DNA from: Mactra quadrangularis
Lineage: Eukaryota > Mollusca > Bivalvia > Venerida > Mactridae
Reading direction: 5' to 3'
DNA: 64,000 bases
Assembly (NCBI GenBank): GCA_025267735.1
Contig: CM046305.1
Coordinates: 39,391,108-39,455,107, forward strand
The position numbers and the translations under genes are program-made. Positions 12,579 to 25,300 of this stretch are shown here, piece by piece (within the stretch, counting starts at the first letter, position 1; every line of letters starts with the position of its first letter). A model generated the notes under the pieces. That model made no database searches, was not told where the DNA came from, and worked only from the letters and a program-made list of their open reading frames with translations.

Positions 12579-12902
12579 AACTGGATTAGTTCACGAAAAT
12601 TACGTAAAGAGTCGTTGTTTACGGTTTTCAATCGTCTAGTTTAGTTTAAGCATACATGTATTTTACCACCCAGATTTAAGAAAATATTCACAAACAGATA
12701 TATATCAATAGTGATGATTATTAATTAAACATATAATGTTCATACGACAAAAGGGTTGAGCCACAAGCTGTATAACTGAGTTACGCCCCCCCCCTCCCAA
12801 TGATCAGTGGCAATCATTGAAATGAAATCTGTGGCAAGCGGGAGTAGAACAGCCTCGTGAGATTCAGAAAGAAACAAAAAATTTTATTTACGTGTATATT
12901 TT

Positions 12903-13163
12903 TGTTGGGTTTAACGCCGTAGCAACACATTGTATAGGTCATATAACGGCGGTCAGTTAGCCTACTCACAGTTCATGGAAAGGTTAAATCTCTGGAATTA
13001 GTGTTAACCAACTACTAAGCACATACTTTGGTCAGTGGCAGACAACTGCCCGACAAAATTAAGAATCATTGGTAGGAGGGAGAATGGCCGTAGAAATTAT
13101 TTCATAACTAAAATCCACGAAAGAATGCCCCGCCCGGGAATCGAACACACGACCCCTCGATCA
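12903..13163 (-). mobile_element. SINE family A, minus strand, 5'-truncated
   Basis: Reverse complement of the family A body and B box (GGGAATCGAACACACGACCC on the plus strand). Similarity stops after the B box near 13163, so the A-box half of the head is missing. Confidence 0.85.
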
Positions 13164-13221
13164 GTATTAGGAAATGTTCAAGTAAACATAAGGATTTGGT
13201 AAATAGCAATAGTATGGTACT

Positions 13222-13442
13222 ACTTTCATGGATCTTTGTCTATATTAACCAGTACTCACACACTCTTCCACAAGGCCGGAAACTTCTCCACATACCTTAT
13301 TAATTGAGGAATATTGACACAATTGTCAAATTTTCATGGAGGCGTATAACATCGCCGGATAGCATTTGAACCCGTACCCCCTCCCCTCGGGACACTAGAC
13401 TCGAAATCCCGGGGCGCTACCATCGGTGCTACCGACCCGGGT
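13222..13442 (-). mobile_element. SINE family B, minus strand, tail truncated
   Basis: Reverse complement of the family B body and tRNA-like head. It ends in CCGACCCGGG at 13442, the same 5' end as the 37071-37366 copy. The 3' tail is absent. Confidence 0.8.
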
Positions 13443-13841
13443 TTGTAAACTCAATGAACTAGACATAATACTGTCTTCAGAACGTTTAGTATTTTTTATG
13501 AATTCTTGAACCGCAAGAAAAAAAAATAGTTTAAATACACTTTGTTACGAAACTAATCTCCAGTGTTTAATAAGACTGTATTACAGCAATGAAATTCATG
13601 TCATGTATTCTATATTGACTATTTAAAACACGTGAGTCTCGTTGATGGCTCTAACTAGACCACCAAACCAAGAAAGATAAACCTGCTTAATTTGTATACT
13701 AAAAAGATATTAATTGTCCCTCTTAATATGAAACGTTAGGCGGTATATAGTCCAGTCATTATATGCAATAAGTTGCTGTAGGAACTATTTTTGATGAACT
13801 GAGTCAAAGAGGTGTGAATAGAAAGAGGAACTAAGCAGTTA

Positions 13842-14406
13842 TGTATCCCGGTACCAGTATCGTACCTTTTGAAGTACCTTATTATACCATTGGTACCGGT
13901 ATCAGTATCGTACCGTTTAAAGTACCTTATTATACCATTGGTACCGGTATCAGTATCGTACCGTTTGAAGTACCTTATTATACCATTTGGTACCGGTATC
14001 AGTATCACATATTTGAGGTACCTTATTAGTACCAGTACCAGTATCGTACCCTTAGAAGTACCTTATAAGGCCATTGGTACCGGTACCTTATTATACCACT
14101 GGTACCGGTACCAGTATCGTACCGTTTGAAGTACCTTATTATACCACTGGTACCGGTACCAGTATCGTACCGTTTGAAGTACCTTATTATACCACTGGTA
14201 CCGGTACCAGTATCGTACCTTTTTAAGTACCTTATTATACCACTGGTACCGGTACCAGTATCGTACCGTTTGAAGTACCTTATTATACCACTGGTACCGG
14301 TACCAGTATCGTACCTTTTTAAGTACCTTATTATACCACTGGTACCGGTACTAGTATCGTACCGTTTGAAGTACCTTATTATACCATTGGTTCCGATATC
14401 AGTATC
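13842..14406. repeat. 48-bp minisatellite, left part
   Basis: Tandem units built on GGTACCGGTACCAGTATCGT, ACCGTTTGAAGTACC and TTATTATACCACT. The 48-bp period is a multiple of three, so several frames stay open and create long false ORFs on both strands. About 12 copies. The array is interrupted at 14407 by the CAGGGATT element and resumes at 17925. Confidence 0.95.
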
Positions 14407-17400
14407 CAGTGATTTTACATAACAGGGATTTGTAACGATAAGTAAATGTAATAGATTTTTAAAAAATTTCACTGTCGTCGCTATTATTTCTGCCAAAACG
14501 GAAAACAAGTATATCAAGTTTAAATAAATATATCCACGTGAAATTTGTACCAGTACCATGTAAATTGACATGAATGTTAGGGAAAAAGTGTTTCTAGATG
14601 ATTTTGAGGTATATTACGCTCACAGACTCACTGTCGTGTAGCTGTATACGGTGCAGTCAACCAAGATGGCGGACCGAACGCTGGTGAAAAGGTAAACATA
14701 TTTTATTTTCTAGATTTCTCTAACTTAATCCACATGTATTGCTGTATAATCAGTTGTATTCAACCAGGCATAGATTCCGGTGCATAATTTACAACCTGTT
14801 TTCGCTTGATATCCACCCAAGAACTAATAAATGAATCACAAAGTTGGTCGATCTATGATTTTGAAATTTGAAGCGAGAAAAAAATCTTTTAAGTCTGATT
14901 CTGACTTTATTTGAGCTCTTAGATTCAAATCAATTGACAGAGTAGCGTAAAATGATCGACCGAGTTACTCTGTCCCCTTACCTTGGAGGAATATCCTCTC
15001 CCTTCCACAAAAACGTTCGTTTTATGAGTGTACACAAAGTGAGTGCAGTCGCCGGTGTATGGTGTAGTCAAAACGCACATTTTTGAACGGTGCAGTCTCA
15101 AAAAACTGTACGGTGGAGTCCTTCTGTACAATTTTGGTGTACGGTGTTGTCTCAATTTTTATTTTCAGTGCCAACTTCATGAACCACCTTTAGTTAAATG
15201 TTAAGGTTCTGGATCTGTAATGATGACCTTCCACAATCTTAGTATGATATTGTTTCTTGAATCTATACTATTAAAGACATTGAATGATGAATTTTAAGAT
15301 CTCCATACGTTTTATACGATACGTTCTATACGTTTTATACCATACGTTCGGTTGTTTACTATACCATAAGTTCGATACGAATGATACGATTTATTTCTTG
15401 CGATCAGCACGAATTGCTTGTATTCCTGTAGGCAGTGGCTAGAGTTACGGTACCGTAACTCTAGACCCAGGTTCTAGAGTTACGGAAGTTCCGTAACTGT
15501 AGACAACCCTGTCAGGGTTGTCTAGAGTTACGGAAGTCAAATAACATGCGTATGTTTCAACTTTTTAACATCGAAAAACTTGCTTATATTCAATATTACT
15601 CGAAATAAACAAATATTTACCGACGTGATTTATTCAATTGTTATTACACCCGCCATTTTGGATATGACTAATAATCTTACCGGATTTTTAATATACGGCG
15701 ATATGTCGTTGTCGTCTTCAAAGTTTCACATAATAAGTTTACTTGAGCGAGAAGTTATAGAGTGTAATTATAATTTAGACTGAATATGTATAATTTTGTA
15801 CGGAATTTAAAGGAAATAGTCGATTCTTAGAGTAATTTTAATTGTGAATAATTTGCAAGTGTCTAGTAAGAAAGTCGGCGATTTTCGAACGTTAAATTGA
15901 TTTAAATTTCGTGAACAAAACTGGGAATTTAGATAAAAAGAGCTTAGTACTTGGGGAAAACGTTAAATTAATATTTAGAAAGTCGATGTTTTGTAAAAAA
16001 ATCCAGCTTGTCATTCCTCACCAAATCTTGAACGAAAATATAAACGATCTCGTTAAAAAATACCCATTCATATTCATAACCAAAAGTCAGCAATTTTACT
16101 AAAAGCTCGGCAGTTATCCAGTAAAAATCGCGTTTTTTTTTATCTTTTCAATTAAATTCGCTAATTCCAATTATTATTATATACAATATACATGTAAGTA
16201 AAACGCTGTGATTCTTTAGTATGCAAATCTTGTGGAAAATTGCCGAGATTTTTAAATTCAATGAATTGGTCAATGCTTTAGGTAAAGATCACCGCTTTTA
16301 ACGTGACAATGTAAAAATATTTCATTTATCAAGATTTTTTATCAAATTGAAGATATTTTGCTTCTGATTCTGTCCAAAAATTCGGTCGATTTTGCATTCG
16401 AAAATCGCCGTTTTTTCTTACAGGACAATTAAAAATATTTAATGAAAAGTACTAAACAATCGTCAATTTAATAAAAAGATATTCATTCTGTCCAAATAAA
16501 ACATATTCGGACCAAATTATAATCCAACTCTATATAACAAATTGTTCTTGAAAAGTAAACTAATTATGTGACACTTTGAAGACGACAACGTCATATCGCC
16601 GTATGTTAAACATCCGGTAAGTTTATTAGTCATATCCAAAATGGCGGGTGTAATAACAATTGGATAAGTCACGTCGGTAAATATTTGTTTATTTCGGGTA
16701 ATAATGAATATAAACAAGTTTTTCGATGTTAAAAAGTTAAAACATATGCATGTTATTTGACTTCCGCAACTCTAGACAACCCTGACAGGGTTGTCTACAG
16801 TTACGGAACTTCCGTAACTCTAGAACCTGGGTCTAGAGTTACGGTACCGTAACTCTAGCCACTGCCTACAGGAATACAAGCAATTCGTGCTGATCGCAAG
16901 AAATAAATCGTATCATTCGTATCGAACTTATGGTATAGTAAACAACCGAACGTATGGTATAAAACGTATAGAACGTATCGTATAAAACGTATGGAGATCT
17001 TAAAATTCATCATTCAATGTCTTTAATAGTATAGATTCAAGAAACAATATCATACTAAGATTGTGGAAGGTCATCATTACAGATCCAGAACCTTAACATT
17101 TAACTAAAGGTGGTTCATGAAGTTGGCACTGAAAATAAAAATTGAGACAACACCGTACACCAAAATTGTACAGAAGGACTCCACCGTACAGTTTTTTTGA
17201 GACTGCACCGTTCAAAAATGTGCGTTTTGACTACACCATACACCGGCGACTGCACTCACTTTGTGTACACTCATAAAACGAACGTTTTTGTGGAAGGGAG
17301 AGGATATTCCTCCAAGGTAAGGGGACAGAGTAACTCGGTCGATCATTTTACGCTACTCTGTCAATTGATTTGAATCTAAGAGCTCAAATAAAGTCAGAAT

Positions 17401-17924
17401 CAGACTTAAAAGATTTTTTTCTCGCTTCAAATTTCAAAATCATAGATCGACCAACGTTGTGATTGATTTATAAGTTCTTGGGTGGATATCAAGCAAAAAC
17501 AGGTAGTAAATTATGCACCGGAATCTATGCCTGGTTGAATACAACTGATTATACAGCAATACATGTGGATTAAGTAAGAGAAATCTAGAAAATAAAATAT
17601 GTTTACCTTTTCACCAGCGTTCGGTCCGCCATCTTGGTTGACTGCACCGTACACAGCTACACGACAGTGAGACTGTTTCACAAAATAATGCATTTTCCCC
17701 CCGATCTGCCATTTTTAGCCGCATTTTACATCACCTATAGTCATATTTTCGCTCATCATTGCAACATTTTTTGTCAAAAACTTCAGAATGTACAAAAACA
17801 TAAATCAAGTTTTTAAACTCTGGAATAGTTTGTACAGCCTGCTTTAGCCAGTTATAGACAATGACGACCGTGAAAATTCATGAAAAATCACTTTGTTACA
17901 AATCCCTGTTATATAGAATCCCTG
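14407..17924. mobile_element. CAGGGATT-family element inserted in the minisatellite, itself interrupted
   Basis: The left end CAGTGATTTTACATAACAGG and right end complementary to CAGGGATTCTATATAACAGG match the solo copy at 12084-12578. A 7-bp duplication CAGTATC lies at 14400-14406 and 17925-17931. Removing the 3041 bp insertion plus its 5-bp duplication leaves about 472 bp, close to the 495 bp of the solo copy. Confidence 0.85.
14629..17669. mobile_element. Foldback element, 3.04 kb, with arms over 1.1 kb
   Basis: The left arm (14629 to about 15790) and the right arm (about 16500 to 17669) are near-identical inverted repeats separated by about 700 bp. The ends are CACTGTCGTGTAGCTGT and its complement. 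A 5-bp target duplication AGACT (14624-14628 and 17670-17674) is confirmed by the uninterrupted solo element, which has AGACT once. No transposase frame exists. A 5-bp TSD with CAC ends would be compatible with the Transib/RAG-like group, but this is weak and the superfamily is open. The middle is plain AT-rich DNA. Confidence 0.85.
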
Positions 17925-18805
17925 CAGTATCGTACCGTTTGAAGTACCTAATAAACCACTGGTACCGGTACCAGTATCGTACCGTTTGTAGTACCTTATT
18001 ATACCACTGGTACCGGTACCAGTATAGTACCATTTGAAGTACCTTATTATACCAGTGGTACCGGTACCAGTATCGTACCGTTTGTAGTACCTTATTATAC
18101 CACTGGTACCGGTACCAGTATAGTACCATTTGAAGTACCTTATTGTACCAGTGGTACCGGTACCAGTATCGTACCGTTTGAAGTACCTTATTGTACCAGT
18201 GGTACCGGTACCAGTATCGTACCGTTCGAAGTACCTTATTAGACCACTGGTACCGGTACCTGTATCGTACAGTTTGAAGTACCTTATAAGTCCATTGGTA
18301 CCGGTACCAGTATAGTGCCATTTGAAGTACCTTATTATACCAGTGGTACCGGTACCAGTATTGTACCGTTTGAAGTACATTATTATACCACTGGTACCGG
18401 TACCAGTATCGTACCGTTGAAGTACCTTATTAGTCCATTGGTACCGGTACCAGTATAGTACCATTTGAAGTACCTTATTATACCACTGGTACCGGTACCA
18501 GTATCGTACCGTTTGAAGTACCTTATTAGTCCATTGTTACCGGTACCAGTATCGTACCGTTTGAAGTACCTTATAAGTCCATTGGTACCGGTACCAGTAT
18601 CACACCATTTAAAGTACCTTATTAGACCACTGTTACCGGTACCACTATCGTACCGTTTGAAAGTACCTTATAACACCAGTGGCACCGGTACCACTATCGT
18701 ACCGTTTGAAGTACCTTATTAGTCCACTGGTACCGGTACCAGTATCGTACCGTTTGAAGTACCTTATTAGTCCACTGGTACCGGTACCAGTATCATGCCG
18801 TTCCG
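17925..18805. repeat. 48-bp minisatellite, right part
   Basis: Continuation of the array at 13842-14406, about 18 more copies, with variation in the TTATTATACCACT segment (TTATTAGTCCATT, TTGTACCAGT). The frames over it are repeat translations, not genes. Confidence 0.95.
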
Positions 18806-19389
18806 TACTTCATGGTTTTTAACTCTTACCATCACCTTTCTCGACATTAAATGTTACAGTGATGTATGAAAGGACAAAGATTATAATTCAATTTGACTTT
18901 CTTTAAATCACGATATTTTTTCATTCACTAGTTTTTGTTCATTACAGATTGATAAGACAATTAGACAACAGCAAGTGTTTTCTTAGGTTCCAGTCCCGCA
19001 CATTTATCTCCCGTTGTCCGTTGAAAAAAATGTTGTTTTATTTCAGAAGAAAGATTTTCCAAAAGGTTTTAGACATCTAAGTTTTTATTTTTAGAACATA
19101 AAAATGACAGATGTTTTTAACATAACCATGTTTAAAGGATAAGCCATATCCGGCACACATCTCACATTAACTTTATTTTTGCAAGTTTTTTAATCAAATA
19201 GAATAATCATTCTACTGCTCGGCCGCCCTATCTTTTAAACTCCGGATGATAAACTTACAATTAAATTTTCTCCGTTCTTGCAGATATCTTAACATCTGAC
19301 ATTTTCTCAGGCAAAAGATTGTTTAGTTACATATAATATCCTTACAAGAGATCTTTTATTCGACGAAGGAGAAAGGATTTTAACAAACC
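18806..19389. other. Upstream region of Kazal copy 2, no other feature seen
   Basis: Plain AT-rich sequence that presumably holds the promoter and 5' UTR of the second Kazal gene. No gene or repeat recognised. Confidence 0.4.
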
Positions 19390-22300
19390 ATGAAGATATT
19401 TGTCTTAGCCTTAACTTTGGGTATGTGTATTAAGTTTTTTGTATTTCATCGCATGGTACCTATTGTCTTGTAAAGCCGTGGTCCATGGTAGGGCGTCGGA
19501 TTATGAATTCGAAGGTTCTAGGTTCGAATCCAAGCTCTGACAGGTTTTAACATTCTATAAAAGGTCTATTTCTTTTTTGGACGCCTCTCTGTAGAGGAAA
19601 ACCTTGTCAACTCCCTGTGGAAAAATAGTCGTGTACTCGTTTCCGGACCATGTAAAATGTCAAAAAAAGTTAAATAAGTGCGCGGTTTTTAACCCAATGA
19701 AAATGTGTAGACACAGAAAAAAATCTAATAAAAAAATTAGTTGTAAAATGTTGAAGCGTTTGAATTTCGATTGGTTTTCTACTCCTGTTTTGGTAGAAAT
19801 GTTACCATGATTCTTCAAACTTGTTACCATGGTTACTTTGCTCACCTCATATCATAACCAAACCTTGACCCTGCTGCCATTTTTATCCACGAAAAAAAAA
19901 CGTTAATGATGGAATATCACAGACCGAAAAAGTTGTGATGTGTCATCACATTGGTTAAGTTTAAAAAACGATATATCAGAACTTCCGCTGCAAACGATAT
20001 AGGCGACTGGTCAACACAGTAAATTTAACAATACAAAACAACAAAATAAAACGCATTGCAAACAGTACGTTATTTTGTTTAAACAATATTCACAAGTGCG
20101 ATCGTTCCAGAATGCATTACATCTAAATTGACAGCATTCCTATCAATCCGTGATTGTGGTTTGTGTTTTCTACAACACTGCTATTTTAAAATTGATGGAT
20201 ACCCCTGTGAAATAAACACTTCCAGTTCATGACCATTTCATGAAATATTCATTCTTATTCTTGAACTGAATTCATGAATGGTTCATGGGATTGGCGTGAA
20301 CATAAAATGACACAAATTCTTGAACAGTTCAGAAGAAATTTATTTCAAGAACTATCCAAGGTTCTTAAACAGTTCATGAATCACAAATACAGAACAGTTC
20401 ATGAACTATTCACGGGGGACAATGAGATGTTCATGAACTGTTCAGTTCCTGTAAGATGATGAACTGTTCGTGAACTTTTTCTCTGCATGAACTTTTCAAG
20501 AACATTTTCCAGTGTAAATTCATTGTGCCATTTTATCTTTACGAACAGCACAAGAACAGTTCATGAACTTAAGTTCATGAACAGTTCTTAAACTAGTGTT
20601 GACCCAGTCATTTTATCTTCATGAAAAGTGCTTCATGATTGGAACATGTTCAGTCATGTTTGTCCTTGTTCTGAACCACAGTCAACATGACCAAATAATA
20701 ACTGAAGGCCATTTCGATATTATTTTTTGAAAAATAAGTAAAACTGATTTTTTTCTTTATACATGATCTTATTTACAAAATGCATTATAAACTGATATAT
20801 TGAGTAATGTGAGATGAATTGAGTTTCACTGGTATTCCACTTTGAATGGTATTTTGTCTAGTTTCAATGTAATTCTGAAATTTCTGATATCAAGCTTTCT
20901 GCTCTTGATTGCAAGTAATGCAAAATGAAAATAAAAAAGCCACCACTGTTACTATTGAAAATTTAAAAGACATACAGAGTCAAACATTCCATCATAAGAA
21001 CAGTTTATAAAAGCAATATGGTTATTCAAAAATTGTTAATCGAAAATATGCACACTTATACTTACTTGCTTTTATCAATTGTGTCATGCTGCAGATTTTT
21101 TTTAAATCAAATAAAAGATGTCCATATTGTCTTTGCATCTTTTATAAGTTGATGATGCCTATTAACAGTTCAACTTTTAGTAAAAAAATCTTCTTTTTTG
21201 AAATTGGCGGTAAAGCACTTTCGGCCATATTTAAATTTAAAAGTTGGGGTTAAAACCCAGTATATTCATAAAGTTAATACACAGTAGTCTCCCCTGATTT
21301 TAGGAAAAATGAAACTTTAGACCTCTAAGTAATATTTTTCAAGGATCATAATACTACTTGACAATGGATAGATTATCCTGCTGTTTTATTATTTTTTTGT
21401 TTGGATTAAAGCCATAGCAATATTCCACAATATGCTGGTAATTCAGTGTCAAAAAGTTTGACTGTTTTTGAATTGTTCAAGAACACATCATGAACAAATG
21501 ATCTTCATTAAAAGTTCATAAATAATTCATGATCTTAGTTCATGAACTTTTGAAGAATTTGGTTTGTTCTTGTTTTGCTCTTGAACAGTTCATGAACATG
21601 CTTTAAGAACAGTTCATGGACAAAAGTTCTTGAACTTTTGTTAAGAACTGTTAATATACAGTTCATGAACTATTCATAAATGTATTGAAAGGTTCATGAT
21701 TTCATGAACAACATTTCGCAGGGGCAGTCTAACATCCAGCAACATCCGATCCATTTTTGTCCGGGTACACCTGATTCCATTATATTTGTATATATGACCA
21801 TGGACCATGTACACCTGATAACATTATATTTGTATATGTGTCCAACCTAATACCATTACCTATGTATATATGACCATGGACCATGTACACGTGATACCTT
21901 GATCTTTGTTTATATGACCATGATCCGGGTACGCCTCATACCATCATCTATGTATATATCACCATGGACCATGTACACCTGATACCATCATCTTTCTCTA
22001 TGTTTCCATGGTCCATGTTCATCTGGTACCATTATATATGCATATATGCCAATTTTCCTTGTACACCTAATACCATACAATCATGTATGTTGTGTTCATG
22101 GTCCGTATACACCTGCTTCAATCTTCTTTGTATATGTGTCCATGGTCCGTAAACATCTGATACCATTGTTTATGTATATGTGTTCATGGTCTTCGAACAC
22201 CTGATACCATGATCTTTGTTTATGTGACCATGGTCCATGTACACCTGATATCATAATTTATGTATATATGACCATGGTTCATGTACACCTGATACTATCA

Positions 22301-25300
22301 TTTATGTGTATGTGACCATGGTCCATCTACAACTGATACCATCGTTTATGTGTATGTGACCATGGTCCATGTACACATGATACCATCGTTTATGTGTATG
22401 TGACCATGGTCCATGTACACATGATACCATCGTCTATGTGTGTGTAACCATGGTCCATGTACACATGATACCATCGTCTATGTGTGTGTAACTATGGTCC
22501 ATGTACACCTGATACCATCGTCTATGTGTGTGTAACCATGGTCCATGTACACATGATACCATCGTCTATGTGTATGTGACCATGGTCTATGTACACCTGA
22601 TACCATCGTCTATGTGTGTAACCTTGGTCCGTGTACGCCTGATACTATTATCTATGTTTTGTGATTATGGTCTATGTACACCTAATACCATAATCTAAGT
22701 TTTTGTGACAATGGGTCATGTACACCTGTTACCACCATCTATCTATATATGACCAAGGTCCAGGTTCACCCGATACCATGATCTTTGTATATGTGTCAAT
22801 GACCCGTGTCAACCTGATACCATGGTCTTTGTGTATGAAACCATGGTCCATGTTCACCTGTTACCATTATCTAATATATTTGACTATGGCATACACGATA
22901 TTTGTGCACTTCTGTAGAAAAAGTATAAAACTGCCATCAATGTTATTATCTGTTTGATACTTTAACTTCTGGTCGAAATTAATTTGTTGTCAGACGAGTG
23001 GCGTCTACATTGTGAAGTATAGACAAAGTAGAAATATGCAAACATCTTAGTGAAGGTACTGAAGATGCTGATAGGTTCTGATAAAAACAGAAAACATATG
23101 TTAACAAACGTATAATAAACCTAGTATCAGTAAAAGTTCAATTAAATTTTACATAATCAGGCATGACTAGAACAAGACAAGGACTTATGGCGGCATGTCA
23201 ATTTAGGTTAAATTCTAGAGATATACAGAGATAATACAAACATTCTATAGCCTTTTATAGATAGCATAAGAATCTTGAATACACGTATTAAACATGTAGA
23301 CATACAATATATTATATAGATTTAAATCTTAGCCTTAATACTTGAGTGAATTCACATTTTAAGGGAGATTCAGACACCAAAAACTTAAGTCTAATTATGG
23401 CGCTTCATAAAGAATCACATCGTTGAAAGAACTTTTTTTTTTGCTTGATTATAAAGGAAATTGTTAACAATTAAAAGATCCAATACATTGAAAAAATAGA
23501 CTAGTCATTAAATCAATAAGGAATGGTGATGAATACTGAGTAAAGAGATTTGTTCAATTATTGGCAACATATCTAAATCCATTCGGAACACCCTCGACCT
23601 TTCATGAATGAATAGTCTTGGAAGGATTCGTGGGGGGTCTTCACTGGATTTTGGTGATATTACTACCTACGCGAGGCGAAGCACGTAACGGTTACACAAA
23701 ATAGTTATTGTAGTATACACACACATCTTTGTCTAAACATATTTGTTTGTTTTAAATTGAAGCAAATATTGTTAATGGGTATCATTGAAATGTGTAATTT
23801 CAAATTTACGGACTAAAAACGAAACTTCAGTCATCGCCATAACGATCGTGTATTTGTTTACTTCAACACCGGTTTTTCCAAAATGGCGCCTAAATATGTC
23901 CGAGGTTATTCGTAGCGAATGGCCGAGGAGTTCCGAATGGTCTAAATCATGTCGTACATACATCAGTACTGACGATATACTGATCTTGTATACTTATCCC
24001 ATTTGTATATTTTTGTACATGGTATTTTGATTGTTCGGTCTTCTTACTTTGAATGTATATTCTTTGAGAAAAACGACTTAACTTTAGATAAATAATATTT
24101 TACAAACTATTTCAAATGTGACAAATCTTTTTAGGGGGCCCGAACCTCGAAACACAACCACATTATACACATTTTGCAGAAAATATGCAACAGATTGATA
24201 ATAAAAACTACATTACCATTAAATCTATGTTAAGCGCTGAGAAAAATTGCTTCATGCTTCTTAAAAATGACTAACAGGCAAGAAATACAAAAATGGACAG
24301 GTACATTTTCCAAATTCTAGGGGGTCCGGACCCCCCTGAACCCCCCCCCCCCGCTGGATCGGCCTATGTCATGAATGAATATTTAATACTTGCTCATGAA
24401 TCTTAATTAGGGCTGTCACGATATACCGGTATGCCGGTATATTGCAATACGCAGCTGCGGCAATACGTACCGCGATACGAATTTAACGTACCGGTATTTA
24501 GCGATATTTTTTTTATTTCAATACAAAATATTTCCCATCGCGAAATGAAAAAAGCGAAACATCAATTTTCCATTGTTTATTCAATTTAAGCTTATGTTAC
24601 AAGAATTTAACGGATGGGGTGCGTTCGATCGGTTGTGCAAAACATGTTCTTGAATCGAATACTCCGGGACAGGAAGTTGTAAAACTAGCATGGCGTCCAG
24701 GAGCTTGATTGCTTTCAAGAACGTTCTGCAGCTAAGGGGGTGGTTGATTCTTTCAACTTAAGCATCTTTTTATGCAAAAATGCATCACAGTCCTAAATCA
24801 CCGTATAGACTTAAATAGGCTAGATTCTATCAGTAGCTGCAGGTAAGATATGCATTGATTCTGTTAAATACAGCGGTTGCACAACGAAATTAAAACCCCT
24901 CAATATATCTTAGTACGTATCGCGGTACGATGCTAGCTTATTGCAATATATCGCGGTATGCTTCTGGCGTATCGTGGCAGCCCTAATCATAATGTAATGG
25001 GCTTGTCCCAAAGGTGGTCAGGGTTCTCATGTTATTGTGAATAGGTTCCGAAAACTGTTGATGTTTTTGGTCACTTTGATATTCCTGAACAAATGTTGAA
25101 AGTATCCAAAGTCGTTGATTTTTTTGTATCGTGTCTTATAAATCAATCATGTATATGGTCTGTGCTTTGAAACTACGACTCGTATAATTGAAGAGTAATA
25201 TTTAATCTATTTAATGGTGTGGTTTCAGTGCCAACGGGGTATTAGTATTTTCGTGTGTCACATCATAACGAATCTTCATTAAGTGGTCGACTTAACGCGG

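Noticed and set aside
13841..14571. Several long open frames of YLIIPLVPVPVSYRLK or RYDTGTGTSGIIRYFK type (also 17844-18722)
   Set aside because: They are translations of the 48-bp minisatellite, whose period is a multiple of three; both strands stay open for that reason.
15580..16717. A similar peptide encoded in both arms of the foldback element (TRNKQIFTDV, PAILDMTN)
   Set aside because: The arms are near-identical DNA; the differences between them are mostly amino-acid changing, so no coding constraint is visible.
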